The notes beneath the pieces are model-generated. The model saw nothing but the letters and a program-made list of their open reading frames with translations. It was not told the origin of the DNA and ran no database searches. The position numbers were made by a program, and so were the translations under genes. From Istiophorus platypterus (Eukaryota > Chordata > Actinopteri > Istiophoriformes > Istiophoridae), in the NCBI GenBank assembly GCA_016859345.1, contig CM029120.1:1828501-1892500 (forward strand): 64,000 bases of DNA, read 5' to 3'. Shown one piece after another: positions 51,511 to 63,463 of this stretch. How positions within the stretch are numbered: the first letter of the stretch is position 1; each line of letters starts with the position of its first letter.

Positions 51511-51655
51511 GATAACAGGGATCATCAGCCAGGAAATCGAGGGATATGAACCGAAGAATAAAAGACAAACAGAAAACAGATGAAGAGAAATTACAGAAAG
51601 AGTCAAAGCTAAACAGAAAATAAAAACCGCCACCCGTTTTTGTTTTGTTTTTTAC

Positions 51656-51858
51656 CTTGAGGCCGTCTGCAAGGCACGGTGCCTGCCGACCGGCTGACGG
51701 GTCCACCGAGGCCGCAGGGAGCTCGCGCGATTGGCCGGCGTAGAGGAGGCGGGACTGGATGCAGCGGAGGACGCGGAGCATCCAGCCGTGCTGGCGCCGG
51801 ATCTGCCGCTGCAGCTGATCCCATTGGCTGGAGACCATATGGAGGATATCCTTCAGAC
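51656..51858 (-). CDS. akap6: akap6 coding exon B (spectrin-like repeat region)
   Basis: Second visible akap6 exon, 203 nt, two bases completing the split Gly then 67 codons. The acceptor is ccctgcag/GTCTGAAG and the donor CTCAAG/gtaaaa. The protein begins LKDILHM and includes SQWDQLQRQIRRQHGWMLR, which matches the remembered human segment around SQWKELQRQIKRQHSWILRAL. This is the basic amphipathic helix typical of a spectrin-like repeat. The second half (about 35 residues, beginning at AGQSREL) does not resemble the acidic linker I recall in the human protein, so it is fast evolving or lineage specific. It ends in phase 0. GC-rich compared with the flanking intron. The long antisense frames over it are shadows. 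Confidence 0.93.
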
Positions 51859-53791
51859 CTGCAGGGCGAGAAAACGCTGGGATGAAACTGATGGCAAAGA
51901 ACTGAGTAGTGGAAGAGAAACAGTGACAGAGAAGGAGAAGAGAAATGACTGCTTTAATTTAATTATTAATCATATAGAAATTTTCTAAAGAGGAAAAGTT
52001 ACAAAATGTTTTTAAACTTCCCCTCCTCACAAAAACTGTCAAAAAAAGTCATCCTAAATTTTTTTTTAATAACCATTTCATCAAGTTGTTGCAGCAACAA
52101 AACCCGATTACATTTAACACGTTCTTATCATTTGCTTAGCTTCAAACTTTAGCACCCAACTGGGCTGAATCCTGAAAGGTGCAAAACGGACATCAACTTG
52201 ACTGACTGATCCAGGTTCAAAGGGGGAAGTAAATAAGCCGCCGTTACGGCAGTGACGGCGCACGTGCAAATGTAATTAGAGACCACCGTTTTAACTAAAA
52301 ATATTTAACTGGTTTTTCATGAAATTCACAAGGTTTGAGGTTATTTACAAGTTATATGTAACCTAGATGTTTGGGCATGAACAAAAACAAAATTCATTAG
52401 GCACTGCTGTTACCTGCTTTCGCAACAATGCACTTCAACTTAAAAAATATCAAAAAATAAAAAATTACTAAGCCAAATTCACAAGGCTCCACTCCAGGAC
52501 AGGGCTTCTGCAGGGTTCACTGGGTTCAGTTTAAGACCAGAGCGTAAAACTGCACAGAATACAGTTCAACACCCGTTTCACAATCGCCACTGGTTTATTT
52601 TAGTTTCAAAGCCATGCTAGTTAAGACTTAGTCCGCAGAGTTCATCTTCCAGCCGTAACCTCAGATCAGAGGACACGTGTCCCCACCCCACCTCCGCCCG
52701 GCCACCCGCCGGGGACGGAGATAGGGTGGAGAGCCTTCGTGTCATCTGCTGCAGACGCTCAGATCGGTTTTGCAGAGGGAAATTTAACTAAAAGGACTCT
52801 GTCTCCCAGAATGAATTCAAGGCAACTGTAAACTCTGTGGGCCATGATTCATCTACCGATTGTCTTTGTTTCTTAAATGCTGATAAAATTGACAGCCTTT
52901 TTGTGACCCTCTTTATCTCTGTGGGTTTATTTGGGCACCTGAATGAATAAAGTTGAAGTAAAAACTGGTCTAACTGTTAAAGTATGATGAAAGAAAACAG
53001 TAAGGACAGTATGAAATATTTATTTTATTATAAGCAGTATATAACCATAATTCCTAATGATATAAATAATTTATTTTATGTGACCTGGACCAGAACAAGT
53101 GGGATAAAAATTGCTGGATCCACTTATTAACAAAACAATGAATTCTTTTAACGCCACACGAGTTTCTGCTGAAATCTTTACTTGTCCAATCTGAGTGGAG
53201 GAGCGTTCGAGCTCCTGCGGCAGCGTTGGTGACCGAGCTTTCTGCAGCCCCTGTTATAGAGCCATTATCCTTAGAGGATGAAGGTTTAGGGTAAAGCAGG
53301 ACACCTCCTTTCTTTTACCAGTTTCCTGCTTTCTTGAAACAAAATTTAAATCAACCCTATCGAAAAGCAATCGCTTTTAACCCAGACTACAATCTTTCCG
53401 TATCTCGAAGCAGGTCGATATTATAAGAATAAAAAAAACAACTAAGAACTCCCTCTGTTCTTCCCCTATTTTCCGTCTCCTGTCTGTCTCCTTTATCTCT
53501 CTCTGCAAAGCTTTGGTGAAGTATTAAATCATATTGAACGTGCCTTTCCTCTCCCTGCCATCCACTTTCTGCCCACTGGCTCTTCTCCCTCCTTTCCTGT
53601 CCCTCTCCCTCCATCTCCCTCTTTGTCTTTATCTCACTCTCCGTCTCTCTTTCGGCTACATTCATATGAGTTCTCCCCTCTGAAGGTCGCTATGTTAATC
53701 CTAATATAAATAATGAATGGGACAGAGTTGGGGCTCGGTTATGGCCACCTGTGTGTGTGTGTGTGTGTGTAGGAATGTGAATGAATACAGA

Positions 53792-53823
<32 letters not shown>

Positions 53824-53834
53824 AGTGCGTTTAC
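51859..53834 (-). other. akap6: akap6 intron between exons A and B
   Basis: 2.0 kb intron in phase 1, GT at 53833-53834 and AG at 51859-51860 on the minus strand. It is mostly unique AT-rich sequence. 53445-53660 is pyrimidine rich on the plus strand, and 53750-53822 has two GT tracts (CA in the transcript), the second ending about 12 nt from the exon A donor. No repeat copy or conserved block is evident. Confidence 0.85.
53792..53822 (-). repeat. (CA)n in the akap6 sense, next to the exon A donor
   Basis: About 15 CA units in the transcript starting roughly 12 nt after the exon A donor; a second CA tract lies at 53750-53771. Confidence 0.9.
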
Positions 53835-53931
53835 CTGACTGGTGGGTGGTGATGACGGTGAGCAGGGCCCTTCCTTCCTCCATGATGCTTTCCTTCAGAG
53901 CGCCGTGACTATCCACGTTCAGCTTGAAGCT
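53835..53931 (-). CDS. akap6: akap6 coding exon A (spectrin-like repeat region)
   Basis: First visible exon of akap6, which encodes the scaffold that in mammals holds PKA, PDE4D3, calcineurin and RyR2 at the nuclear envelope of muscle and neurons. The 97-nt exon reads 32 codons plus one base. It begins SFKLNVDSHGALKES and continues to HQS plus a split Gly codon. From memory, human AKAP6 has SFKLNVDSH followed by ALKE at the same place. The acceptor on the minus strand is gtgtttcag and the donor is CAGTCAG/gtaaac. It starts in phase 0 and ends after one base, which joins exactly to the next exon (G/GT = Gly, then LKD). A pure CA tract starts about 12 nt into the downstream intron. I could not find the preceding exon in 53932-64000, so it probably lies beyond the window. 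Confidence 0.92.
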
Positions 53932-54285
53932 CTGAAACACACATACAGATCACCGTCATCAGCATCAGGATAGTTTTCCCACCAACATAAAGGACAAATT
54001 ACACCTTTTATGGAGAGATCTCATTGGTCAGGAAGCACAGGGAGTCAGACGACCAGACAGGGAACAAGGTACCAGGACAAACAAGACAAATAGAAAACCT
54101 GCGACTCGATGACCCGAACTGTCCTTAATAACCATTTGTCACATTTTAGAACCTGACATCCTGCTTCAATTGGACCTTCTATACTTCCTCTAGTTCTTCA
54201 CACAGTTTTCTCGTTGATTGAGGGATTATTAGCAAGATTTCAGCTTCACTCACTCTGTTTCACTTCTTATTAAAGCGGTTTAGTC

Positions 54286-54656
54286 TTAAGGCCAATTAAT
54301 GCTTCTGCAAAGAGTCTACACAGAGTTAACGCTGTCGTGAGCATTTATACTTCTGTTTCGCTGTCACTCTGCAGTTACGCCACCAAACCACTAGTTGGCA
54401 TCTATGTGCCGCCGTGTTGAGTTTCTTCGCCACAGTTTTCCACCAGTTTGTCGGCGTCACTTCGGAACATCAGCGACTGAAACCCGAGCGGATCTCGATG
54501 GAGTCGGAGGCGACGGATGTTGAACAGCTGTTTGAGTTTTTCTTGAATTTACTGTGACGCAGGAACAAAAGAACCAAGTTGACCAATCCCAGCTCTTGTG
54601 TTCCGTACCTCAGGCTACAGTGTAGCTTCGACACAGGAGCATAAATCGACCTTTAA
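54286..54656 (+). mobile_element. Small inverted-terminal-repeat element, copy 5 (both ends present)
   Basis: Bounded by TTAAGGCCAATTAATGCTTC and GAGCATAAATCGACCTTTAA, which are imperfect inverted repeats of about 25 bp. TTAA at both ends may be a target duplication (piggyBac-like) or part of the terminus with a TTA/TAA duplication (PIF/Harbinger-like). The sequence does not settle which. Confidence 0.75.
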
Positions 54657-54974
54657 TCTGGATGAACTTCCCGAGCAGACGGATCTTCTTGACCGTCAGA
54701 CTTCATTGTAAGAATTTAACTAACAGAAATTAACTAACTATATTAAACTATTAAAAAACACACTAGTTGTAACAAAATGGGATTATATTGTTAGAATTTT
54801 AAAGCAGCTTTAACTTATATTTTACAATAATGCTGCTCCCCTCGGCTTTATGGAGCTTTGCGGTGAAATTCAGGTCACTGTTTATCCGTCCTGTCGATAA
54901 ATTTGCTGTTTTGGTTCATTCTCAACATTCTCACTGTGTCATTATGTACTTGTTTATTTTCTTTATTTTAAAAA

Positions 54975-55140
54975 CCATATGCCGCCGTCCATTAACCTGC
55001 CCAGGATCAAACAGCAGACAGACCCAGTGAGACCAGCTGGTGAACATAGTGGAGTATTTAGCAGCTAAAGAGCCAGATGTTTCCCTCATGAGCTGGTGGA
55101 GACCAAAACCAGAGCTAAAAGGAGAGGGAGTACTGGACCC
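54975..55140 (+). mobile_element. Dispersed repeat, copy 2
   Basis: Contains CAGCTGGTGAACATAGTGGA, GTATTTAGCAGCTAAAGAGC and GAGCTAAAAGGAGAGGGAGT, matching the copy near 29.7 kb in order and spacing. No coding capacity. Confidence 0.6.
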
Positions 55141-55572
55141 TTGTTTGCCAAGTTGACAGACACATGACTCAAACTGCTGGATTTGTGAATAAGCAACTGT
55201 TTGCCAACAAGTTTCACTATATTTACTTTGAAGGTCATGATATATATTATGTTGTGTCCACAGTTTGTTTCTGCTTCCCCTAAAGGGGCCAGAAAAAATG
55301 GTATTTGCAAGTTTAATATATGGTTCTCCGGGTCGAATCCCAGTTCTCTGAGGAGACGAGGAGCGAGGGATGACACAGAGAAAAAGAATGAAAACACGAT
55401 TGTGGCAATGTAAACAGGAAAGAGTTAAGAAGCGGTGGGCTTGAAAAACAGGAGAGAAAAATCGGCGTCCGTATGAATGGATGGACGGATGGAAGCGCAG
55501 AGCAGCCTGAGGCGGTGCTGGGAAATACTCCAGTCAGATCTCTGAACACCATCACAGCCTTTTCTGATCTGA

Positions 55573-55613
<41 letters not shown>

Positions 55614-56533
55614 CCCTCAAGGTGCTCAAGCCTCCAGACTTAACCACTTCTGACATCCTGCTGTGCTGCAATGGGAAATGCTCCACACACACACACACAT
55701 ACTCACACTGGCACATATACACAATGTTCTGAAGACGCTGTAGTGTGTGTGTGTGTATGTGTGCGTGTGTGTGTGTGTGAGTGATGTAGTCCGATCAGCC
55801 TGATCTCAAGGGGAGATCACTCTCATTTATCCAAAAAATAAAAGCCTCCTTTTTATCTCTCCATAAAGAAACAATTGAGCATGTTGCATGTTTTACCAAA
55901 ATAAAATTCATCAAAATATCTAAACCCAAAATTGAGTTCTGGAGTGTGAACCTTTTGTCTCCCCCTTCTGGCAGCGGAAGTAATTACACAAACACTGTCC
56001 GAGAACGGTTCCGAGACAATAATCCTCTAATTCTAACAATGACGATAATTCCTCCAACGAGGAAAAGCCACAGGGATTGTGATCCGTGTTTGTCCCTGAC
56101 ATCCACGGCTCTCTTCTTCAGTCTCTAATCCTTCCTCTTGTATGTCACATTTCCCTTCATCGGGAGTGGAAGGAACTCGTCCTGGACGCTTCCTAACCGA
56201 CGTACGTATCCCTGCCGGTTGGAGAAGCGGCGTTACCGGTTTGCGGTGTAGGAAACGTCGTTAGAGATGCCGGGTTTTAACCCCTGATGGGCTCAAACCG
56301 GGAACCCGTTTGGCGAAAGCTTGAATGTGACCTCTGCTTTAACGGATATCGTGGCTTTTTTGTTTTGTTTTGTTTTGTGGCGACAACAGTAACAACCATA
56401 CACACACTGAATATAAAAGGTGGATTTTGAAAAAAGTTCTTTTTGTTGGATATGTTCTAAACCCATCTAGGCTCCTCTGAGTCTTGTGTTATTTTCTAGT
56501 TTCTTTCTGTTTGTTTCTTTCTTTCTTTCACAG

Positions 56534-56632
56534 TGGCAGCAACTGGTTCAACCCCGGCGCTCTTGGCCTGAGACAGTCCTTCGTCAGCATTGAGGGATGG
56601 ACGGGCGACGGCATCAGTCAACACATGACAAG
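56534..56632 (+). other. Exon-like 99-nt stretch on the plus strand, unidentified
   Basis: A strong pyrimidine tract and cacag precede a GC-rich open stretch that reads GSNWFNPGALGLRQSFVSIE and on to GISQHMT. It starts after one base of a codon and ends after two (phase 2/2), and is 99 nt if the donor is ACAAG/gtcaga, which is a weak donor. Base composition and codon choice look more coding than the surroundings. It is antisense to akap6. I do not recognise the peptide. It may be an exon of an antisense transcript, a transposon remnant, or chance. Confidence 0.2.
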
Positions 56633-57789
56633 GTCAGACCTCAGTACCACCAATATTTATGGAGTGGGGATACACACCACGGAGACTGATGGGACGAGGT
56701 GTTTTCACCCCTCACACGCACACACACAAGCTGAAGGTCTGTAGCCAGATTTTGGGACTAAAAAGAAAAGCTACTAACGTTTAATTTCATTTTCGATTAA
56801 TCAAATGATGTCTTTTGTTACCTCTTAAATAATCAATTTATCCTAAAAAAAAAGGGGGAAAAAAAGCAGAAAATTTATTTATTGAACGAGTCCAAGGTGT
56901 TGTCCAAACATGTTCACAATGAAAAAGAGAGAAAGGCAGCAAATGCTCACATCTAATCAGTTCCCAGAATTACTGTTGTACGTCAGCTGACTCTTCCTTT
57001 CAGCCCCACACTTAAGATTCTGTTGTACAACACACTACTCACAGCTTGATGCATTAAAAAAACAAAATTACTCGACCTCCTCAGAAAACAACTGAACCCG
57101 TTTGAATGGCAATTAAAGGCTCCAAATGTAGAACTCTTGACCTTGGTGGTATCAGAGAAGTTAGTGCGGCAGAAAGCGATTCTTTACGTGTGATTACTTT
57201 ACACTTACATTACATTCATGAATGCACTGACTTTACAAAAAAAACAAAAACCTCCAGCATTGCTCTGGATAAAAGTTCTTGGTTCGATGCTTTTTGATGT
57301 GGCCGGTCTGGGCGGGATTGGAGTCATTTCCTCAGATGTGGAAAATGTTAGAATTTTAAAAGAACTCTGACAGCTCACGACGTAACTGCAGCGTTAACAA
57401 AATGTGTTAAGGAAAAGATTTAGTGATGTGAACTATGTGACGAGAGCATGAGATGGTTGCTGTTTGGCTCAAAGACTTTTGATGAGAAGAGGAATAATTC
57501 TAAAAATCCTTCCCAGTTGTTGATTTCTGTTCAGGTTTTTCACAAAGAGAAGAAAAAGAACCATCACCAGTGTTGAGCTCAGCGGTCTCGGGACTTGGCT
57601 CCGCCCCCTGATCCACGCCGGCCAGGTTCTTCCTCCCGTCACAGCTCCTAAGATGTGACGCCTTAAAAGGATCGCGGGTGCAGCAGAGCGCCGAGACCGT
57701 CCCTCCGCGTATTACATTTCACAGATAAACAATGAAAATGTCGCTTTCAAAAAACCGAACCACCGACTATATCTCTTCCCTAAAAAACA

Positions 57790-58240
57790 CACCCTTGTAT
57801 CAACGTTATCCAAATAAAACATGACTGTCTGCATTCTGCGATCATTACCGCCGCAGCAAAATGTCATAAATTACCTCAAATCTCACGGCTGATTGAGTAA
57901 TTTTACAGACTTGGCGGCCACTCTGCCCCACATAATTTCCAGATAAGCCGGCGGAATACCTCACAGCTAATAAACATAAAATACATCTATCAGCACTACG
58001 GAAAACACAGCGTGACTGTCTGCGTCTCGGGGATAGGGGGCCGGGCCGGCGTCGGGAATGAATTAGGTTGTGCAGATTAGCCCAGGCTATCGGGGAGCGA
58101 TCGTATTTCAGCGTCTTATTCCGCCAGCGATTCGGGCTCCGTTTCCTCCGTTTAATATATGGAGAGCATAGAATCGATAAGAGTAGAACAGCCAGCCATC
58201 AATCACTGGGGCGATAAGGCACGCGGCACGGCTCTGCCTT
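57790..58240. promoter_or_regulatory. Candidate conserved block
   Basis: 450 bp without simple repeats, with many intact CpGs and motifs such as TGATTGAGTAATTTTACAGA, CCACATAATTTCCAGATAAG and CTATCGGGGAGCGATCGTAT. Two partial direct matches, ACATGACTGTCTGC and GCGTGACTGTCTGC, lie about 190 bp apart. Confidence 0.3.
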
Positions 58241-59335
58241 TTATGCATGTCAGACAACAGGCAGTAATAAGAGGCTGTGTATATGTATTTATGTGCCGGT
58301 GAGAGAAAGGGAGGGAACGAACGGGAGGGAGCGCAAGGGGAATAGAGTCACAGTGTGTGTGACGGGAGAAAGACAACGTGTGCGTGTGTGTTTGGGTGCT
58401 TGTGCGGGCAAATGCACCGGCGAAGCATAAGTACCTAAAACAAAGCCCACGTGACATATTCTCCGTCAGCTGCGACAAACGATGGCTAGGAGCTCAGGAA
58501 TCCGACGGTTCCTCCGACGGCATTTACACCTGTACTGATCTACTGGCAGAGCGTGGCCGTTTGTCTGTTCCTTCTCCAAAACTGTTCCAAAAAGTGACAG
58601 AGTTCCTGATCTGTCGCCCTGACGTCCTGTGTCCCTGTGTCACTTTCTCAACTCCAGAAGAAACATCACAATGCTTCCACCTCTGCTCATGACAGAAACA
58701 GCCATAAATCACACGGCAGGTCTTTGTCAGCCAATCTTAGACTGGTTTTCAGAAATCTGACGGCCAAAACGATTCTGTCCTTTTGTTTGTTATTTCGGGA
58801 AAAAAAGCAAACAAGCACAAGATGAACAAAACAAACCAGTGCAGATTGTTCACGAAAGGCCAAATAAAGATTTGAAAAGATTTGAAAATTCAAAAAGCTT
58901 CCAGGGAAACCAATCTAGAAGCACAACGTCCCCGTTTTTTTCCCGTCACACGAACTTTTTTACTTTCTCAATTTGTCCCTCCCTTCGTTTTCTGACATTT
59001 GTCTACCGTTTCTCTTTGATACGGGCATAAGGAAATGGCTGAAAACAGGGCTGACTGCAGACTTTTGACAGCTATGCACCAACATCAATGAAGGTGGAGG
59101 CAAAGCAGGAGAGCCGGTGGAATCAGCTGAAAAAACTGGGTGCAAGACATACTCACTGGTGGAACTGGGATCCTATGACATGATCACAGCGATTAAAAAT
59201 ATCAATTTCATAAAGGCCTGGAGTCTAATATACAGTTAACTAACCATCACTGGTGCTGGTACTTGAATTCTGGTGAAGGTTTTTCTGCCCCTGTAGCCAT
59301 CGCCCCCAAAAGGTTGTAGCTCCCTGCTCTGATTA

Positions 59336-59366
<31 letters not shown>

Positions 59367-59834
59367 GTGGGCTGGGGGACGCGCTGCTTCAAAGGCTGCG
59401 TGATCAGATTACCTGTTAGCATTAACATATTAGCCCCGAGTGCGGGGGTGGGACAGTGTCGGAGGCCCGCCTGATATTTTAGCACCGGGATATTAGCAAG
59501 GCGCTAAGACGACATTGAGGTTTGACATTGAGATTGCGTATCGAGCTAGACTGATTGGAGAGACACACACACACAAACACACACAGGCTCGGGTTGATGA
59601 GACATGATCTGATCAAAGAGTCTTTGTAATAATGATGATCAAATCGTCTCCATTCAGACGGAGCCGAAGAGAAACTATAGTGGTACAGTGGTATTCCCCG
59701 AGGAGAGAGAGCGAGAGAGAGGAAGAGAGAGAGTGTGTGTGTATGTGTGTATATGTGTGTGTGTCAGGCCTCCTCTCTCTTTTACTTTCTATTTTCCTGT
59801 GACAAGCTTTTTATATTAGGTAATAAACCATGGT

Positions 59835-60095
59835 GCAATTCTCCTCTCTTTCCTCTTGTCTCTTTTTTCCCTCATTATTCCCTCTCTTACCCCCCCCTCC
59901 CTTCTTCCTACCCTCACTCTCTCTCCCCGTCTCTCACCTGGCTTCCCTCTCTTCCCGCCTTCGGCTCAATCTCTCCTTTCCTTTTTACTCCTTCATCCCT
60001 CTCTCTTTTCCTCCCTCTATCCCCTCCTCTTCTTCCCCCCTCGCTTTATTCCCTCTCATTCTTCCTCTTCCTCCCTCTTTCTACACCTTTGACAA
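59835..60095 (+). repeat. Polypyrimidine tract (plus strand)
   Basis: CTCTTCC, CCCTC and TTCCTCC blocks; open frames over it are compositional. Confidence 0.75.
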
Positions 60096-61707
60096 CATCC
60101 ACGTGAGGCCGACTGAATTTAAAACACATCTTTTTTTCCTCCGTCTGCACTGGGCCAGACTTTCGACAACTTAGAACAAAGGTTTGTGGATAAATCTTAA
60201 AAAAAAGTTGGCTTTGCGTTTGAGAGGAAACTTTTTGAAAAAGGAAAACCGGAGCCAGCTCAGACACAGCTTCAGGCTTTTTTTGCAGTAACGTTCAGAC
60301 GACGCTCTATCAACCCTAAACTTGACTGATCACTCTAAATGTCAATACAGCTGATCACAGATTACAGCTGCTTCCCAGTGCGTATGTTTATTTGGATTTG
60401 ATTGACATATCAAGATCAACAGGTAGAATCAATAATTCACAATTAAACCTGTGTCTCATACTTCTTCAGTTTTCTAACAGCAAAAATAGAAAAAAATATA
60501 TTGAAATGAGAAAAACTAAATCTTGGGTCCAGCTGCACAGATAAAGTAGTTATATTGTTCAAATTACTAATCAGAAAAAATAACACGCCTTTTTACTTTT
60601 ATTACATGGACAAGCTCCAGAAAAGGTGTCTTCCAACAACTCTAGCCCCTCCCCCATTGTTCTGCAAAATCCAGGAAATTTTCTACTCAAAATAAGGAGA
60701 TTTCTGTTTTTCAGCCCTTCAGTTTACAATTATAAACCCCCGTCTCCTCTGAAAGGACACTGTTTAAATTCTGTAGACAAAAAGTCAGAATGAGAAGAAG
60801 AAAAAGTTTTTCCTACTCACCTCTTATTTTTTTTAGCATAGAAAAAGGGAATGTAAGGCCTGTAGTAAAACCTTTTATGCAAAAAAACTTGAAAAGTCTG
60901 AACCTGTTCTGGTTCTGCGTCGGCACCTGTTGCAGTGATGTGAGGATCCTAAAATGTTTTGCACGGACAGAACCATAGACTTTGAGCTTTCAAACAATGT
61001 AGAATCTGTCGAGAACAGACTCGAACTGAAACAGCCCAGGACAGATCAGAAACGGACATGAAGTAGCACCAGTGAGGACAAACCCCCCCCATTGGTGAGA
61101 CGGTGCTTTTAAAAGGTTAAAAAGCCATCATGGGGGTCCTGATGATCAACAGCTATCTAAACATTAGCCCCACTGACTTGATGTACCTGATACTTCAGAA
61201 GTCACTTTCCAAAATCACAGGTAAATAAATCATCTTCAAAGGTGGAAGGAGATGTGTTCCTCCTCGTATAGCAAAAACACAGAGTAAAGGAGCAAAGCAG
61301 CAGCTTTAAGCATCATAACCAGAATGTCTGCGTCGTTACCGACTGGATGTCGAATGTTATCGACATGTGGTTGTTTTTTTAACCAAAGAAAAGAAGGAAG
61401 AAGAAGAGATTTAGTCGTATTTTCCTGTTGTTTAGATGTTTACGCTTTAACGGTGAAAAAATGCCCGGAGCGCTAATGTGGTTATTTTTCTCACATAATC
61501 TGCATTTTCAGATTAAGCTGGTATATTGTGATGCTAGTCTGAGACCTCTCTCTATCTCCCTCTCACACCTCTTTCCCCCCCACCCCCCGTGTTGCCACCA
61601 GTAGTGTGTTGCTTCTGGTAATGGGATTCAAAGGCCCGGATCACCCATCAGACCCAATCAATAGGCCTTTCATTGGCCGCCATCTCTCAGCGCCTTACAA
61701 AGAGCAG

Positions 61708-61744
<37 letters not shown>

Positions 61745-62973
61745 GCGTCCTCTCGCCTCACTGATCTCCCCGGGGTTCCGGAAAGACCTGTGCTTATTCG
61801 CTCCACGCGCCCTAAAACACACATATATACACTCTCATAAACACACTCCTACATACACACACACACGCCAGCTGGACGAAATATTCAACTGGGAGAGCAG
61901 CTCCACTCCGCCCACTGCTGCCCTGGAGCTGTGTGTGTGTGTGTGTGTGTTTGTGTTGAATGTTTATGTGTGAATGTGTGTGACAGAAAGCAATATAAAG
62001 AGAAAGAGAGAGAGTTTGTGTGTGTGTGTGTGAGTGAGAGAGAGAGAGAAATAAAAAAGAAAAAACAAAGGGGGTGGAAAAAAGACAAGAGAAAGAAAGA
62101 AACAAAGACCAACTGTCTCCCCTAAAAACACAGTTTATATGAACTAAGGATGAAGGGTCGTCCACAATGGCCTAACCATAATTGTTAAACTAGTATACAA
62201 CTACAGGGATAGCAATATAACTAGAAAATAATTCTGATAATAACGTAAGGCAGAGAAAGAAGAAGAGGAACCCGAATGGTTGCAGGTTCACGAAATCCTT
62301 CCGTAGGCCGGGGGAGCGAAGAGAGTCTGACACTCTCGCTATGAGGACCGCCGTAAGGAAACAGGGAACAAGAGTGATCCCAACAATATCATTGGCCACT
62401 GTTGCCATTATAGTTGTGGTGTGAACCGTCTGCCTGACTAAGTATAAATTTTAAATCCATGTATTTATACTGTTCTTGTTGTCAACGTCCCTTTAGTCTG
62501 GAGATTTTCTATATTTTTCTCATTTTAAAGAAACCATATGAAAAGGGAAAAATTAACAATGTACTGATCCCACTAGCACCAAACGTAGATGAATCCGCCG
62601 CTGAAAACAGTCCCCAACAAATGCACTAGTTCCTCCTGTTTGTTTGATTAAAAAAAAAAAAAAACACTACAGTAGGCAGCTGTTTAAAGAAACAAATGAG
62701 GTTTGTTTGGTTTTTTTTTAAATGAAACCGAGATTAAAGATGTACATCTTCAGTTGGAATCAACAGTGATTCGGATCTAGATCCGTTATCTGGATGATGA
62801 CATCTGTCTCCGGATCCTTCATAGAGCGTTCTCATTGCCCTGATTCGGATTTCGGTGTCTGAACTAAATGGGCGGAGCTGTGCAGCGGGTCTCGTCTCGA
62901 GTCTCAGACATGACGTGATGGACCAAAAGCATCCGTTTCCAGTCACTACTAATGCCAATGGGGCTCACATCGT

Positions 62974-63080
<107 letters not shown>

Positions 63081-63214
63081 ACCTGGCTACTCTGCAGCCA
63101 TCAATAAAACACACACAATTATACACCCAAACACACACTGATAACTACAAAGTGCAAGTGTGACTATCGACACCAACACAGACACACGCAGACGCACACA
63201 ACCACGGAGCCGGT

Positions 63215-63365
63215 TAGCTAACACGCTATCAACAGTGTGGCGGTTCAAAGTCCTATTAGCGATGCTTTTTCATCCTCTTCTGCTTTATTTAACGAGACGC
63301 GCCAATTAGGAGCCTGGAATTCTAATTGAAGCTAACCGCCGCTAATGTTAGCGCTGCTGGCCCCC
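63215..63365. promoter_or_regulatory. Candidate conserved block between microsatellites
   Basis: Unique sequence with CCTATTAGCGATGCTTTTTC, CGCCAATTAGGAGCCTGGAA and TTCTAATTGAAGCTAACCGC, isolated between the (GA)n and the terminal (TG)n. Confidence 0.25.
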
Positions 63366-63463
63366 ACAACAAAGTCGACACGTGTAAACAAACCAGCCAA
63401 CAAACAAACACACACACACACACACACACAGCAGAAATAAATATCTAGATAAGACAACTTGGG

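Larger units (their letters stand above)
20142..51655 (-). other. akap6: akap6 intron between exons B and C (31.5 kb)
   Basis: Very large intron bounded by exon B donor gtaaaa and exon C acceptor ttcccag. The repeats and candidate conserved blocks inside it are listed separately. Stretches where I see only unique or AT-rich sequence are about 22960-24000, 26700-27480, 28540-28830, 29100-29640, 31170-31830, 32800-33100, 35260-36400, 38700-39180, 42000-43000, 43200-43550, 44210-44640, 46500-47380 and 50480-50980. No further AKAP6-like exon was recognised, but a phase-0/0 open block at 47979-48071 could fit in frame between exons B and C. Confidence 0.85.

Noticed and set aside
59069..59240. About 56-residue plus-strand frame with ordinary composition
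   Set aside because: No splice acceptor of quality and no recognised similarity.
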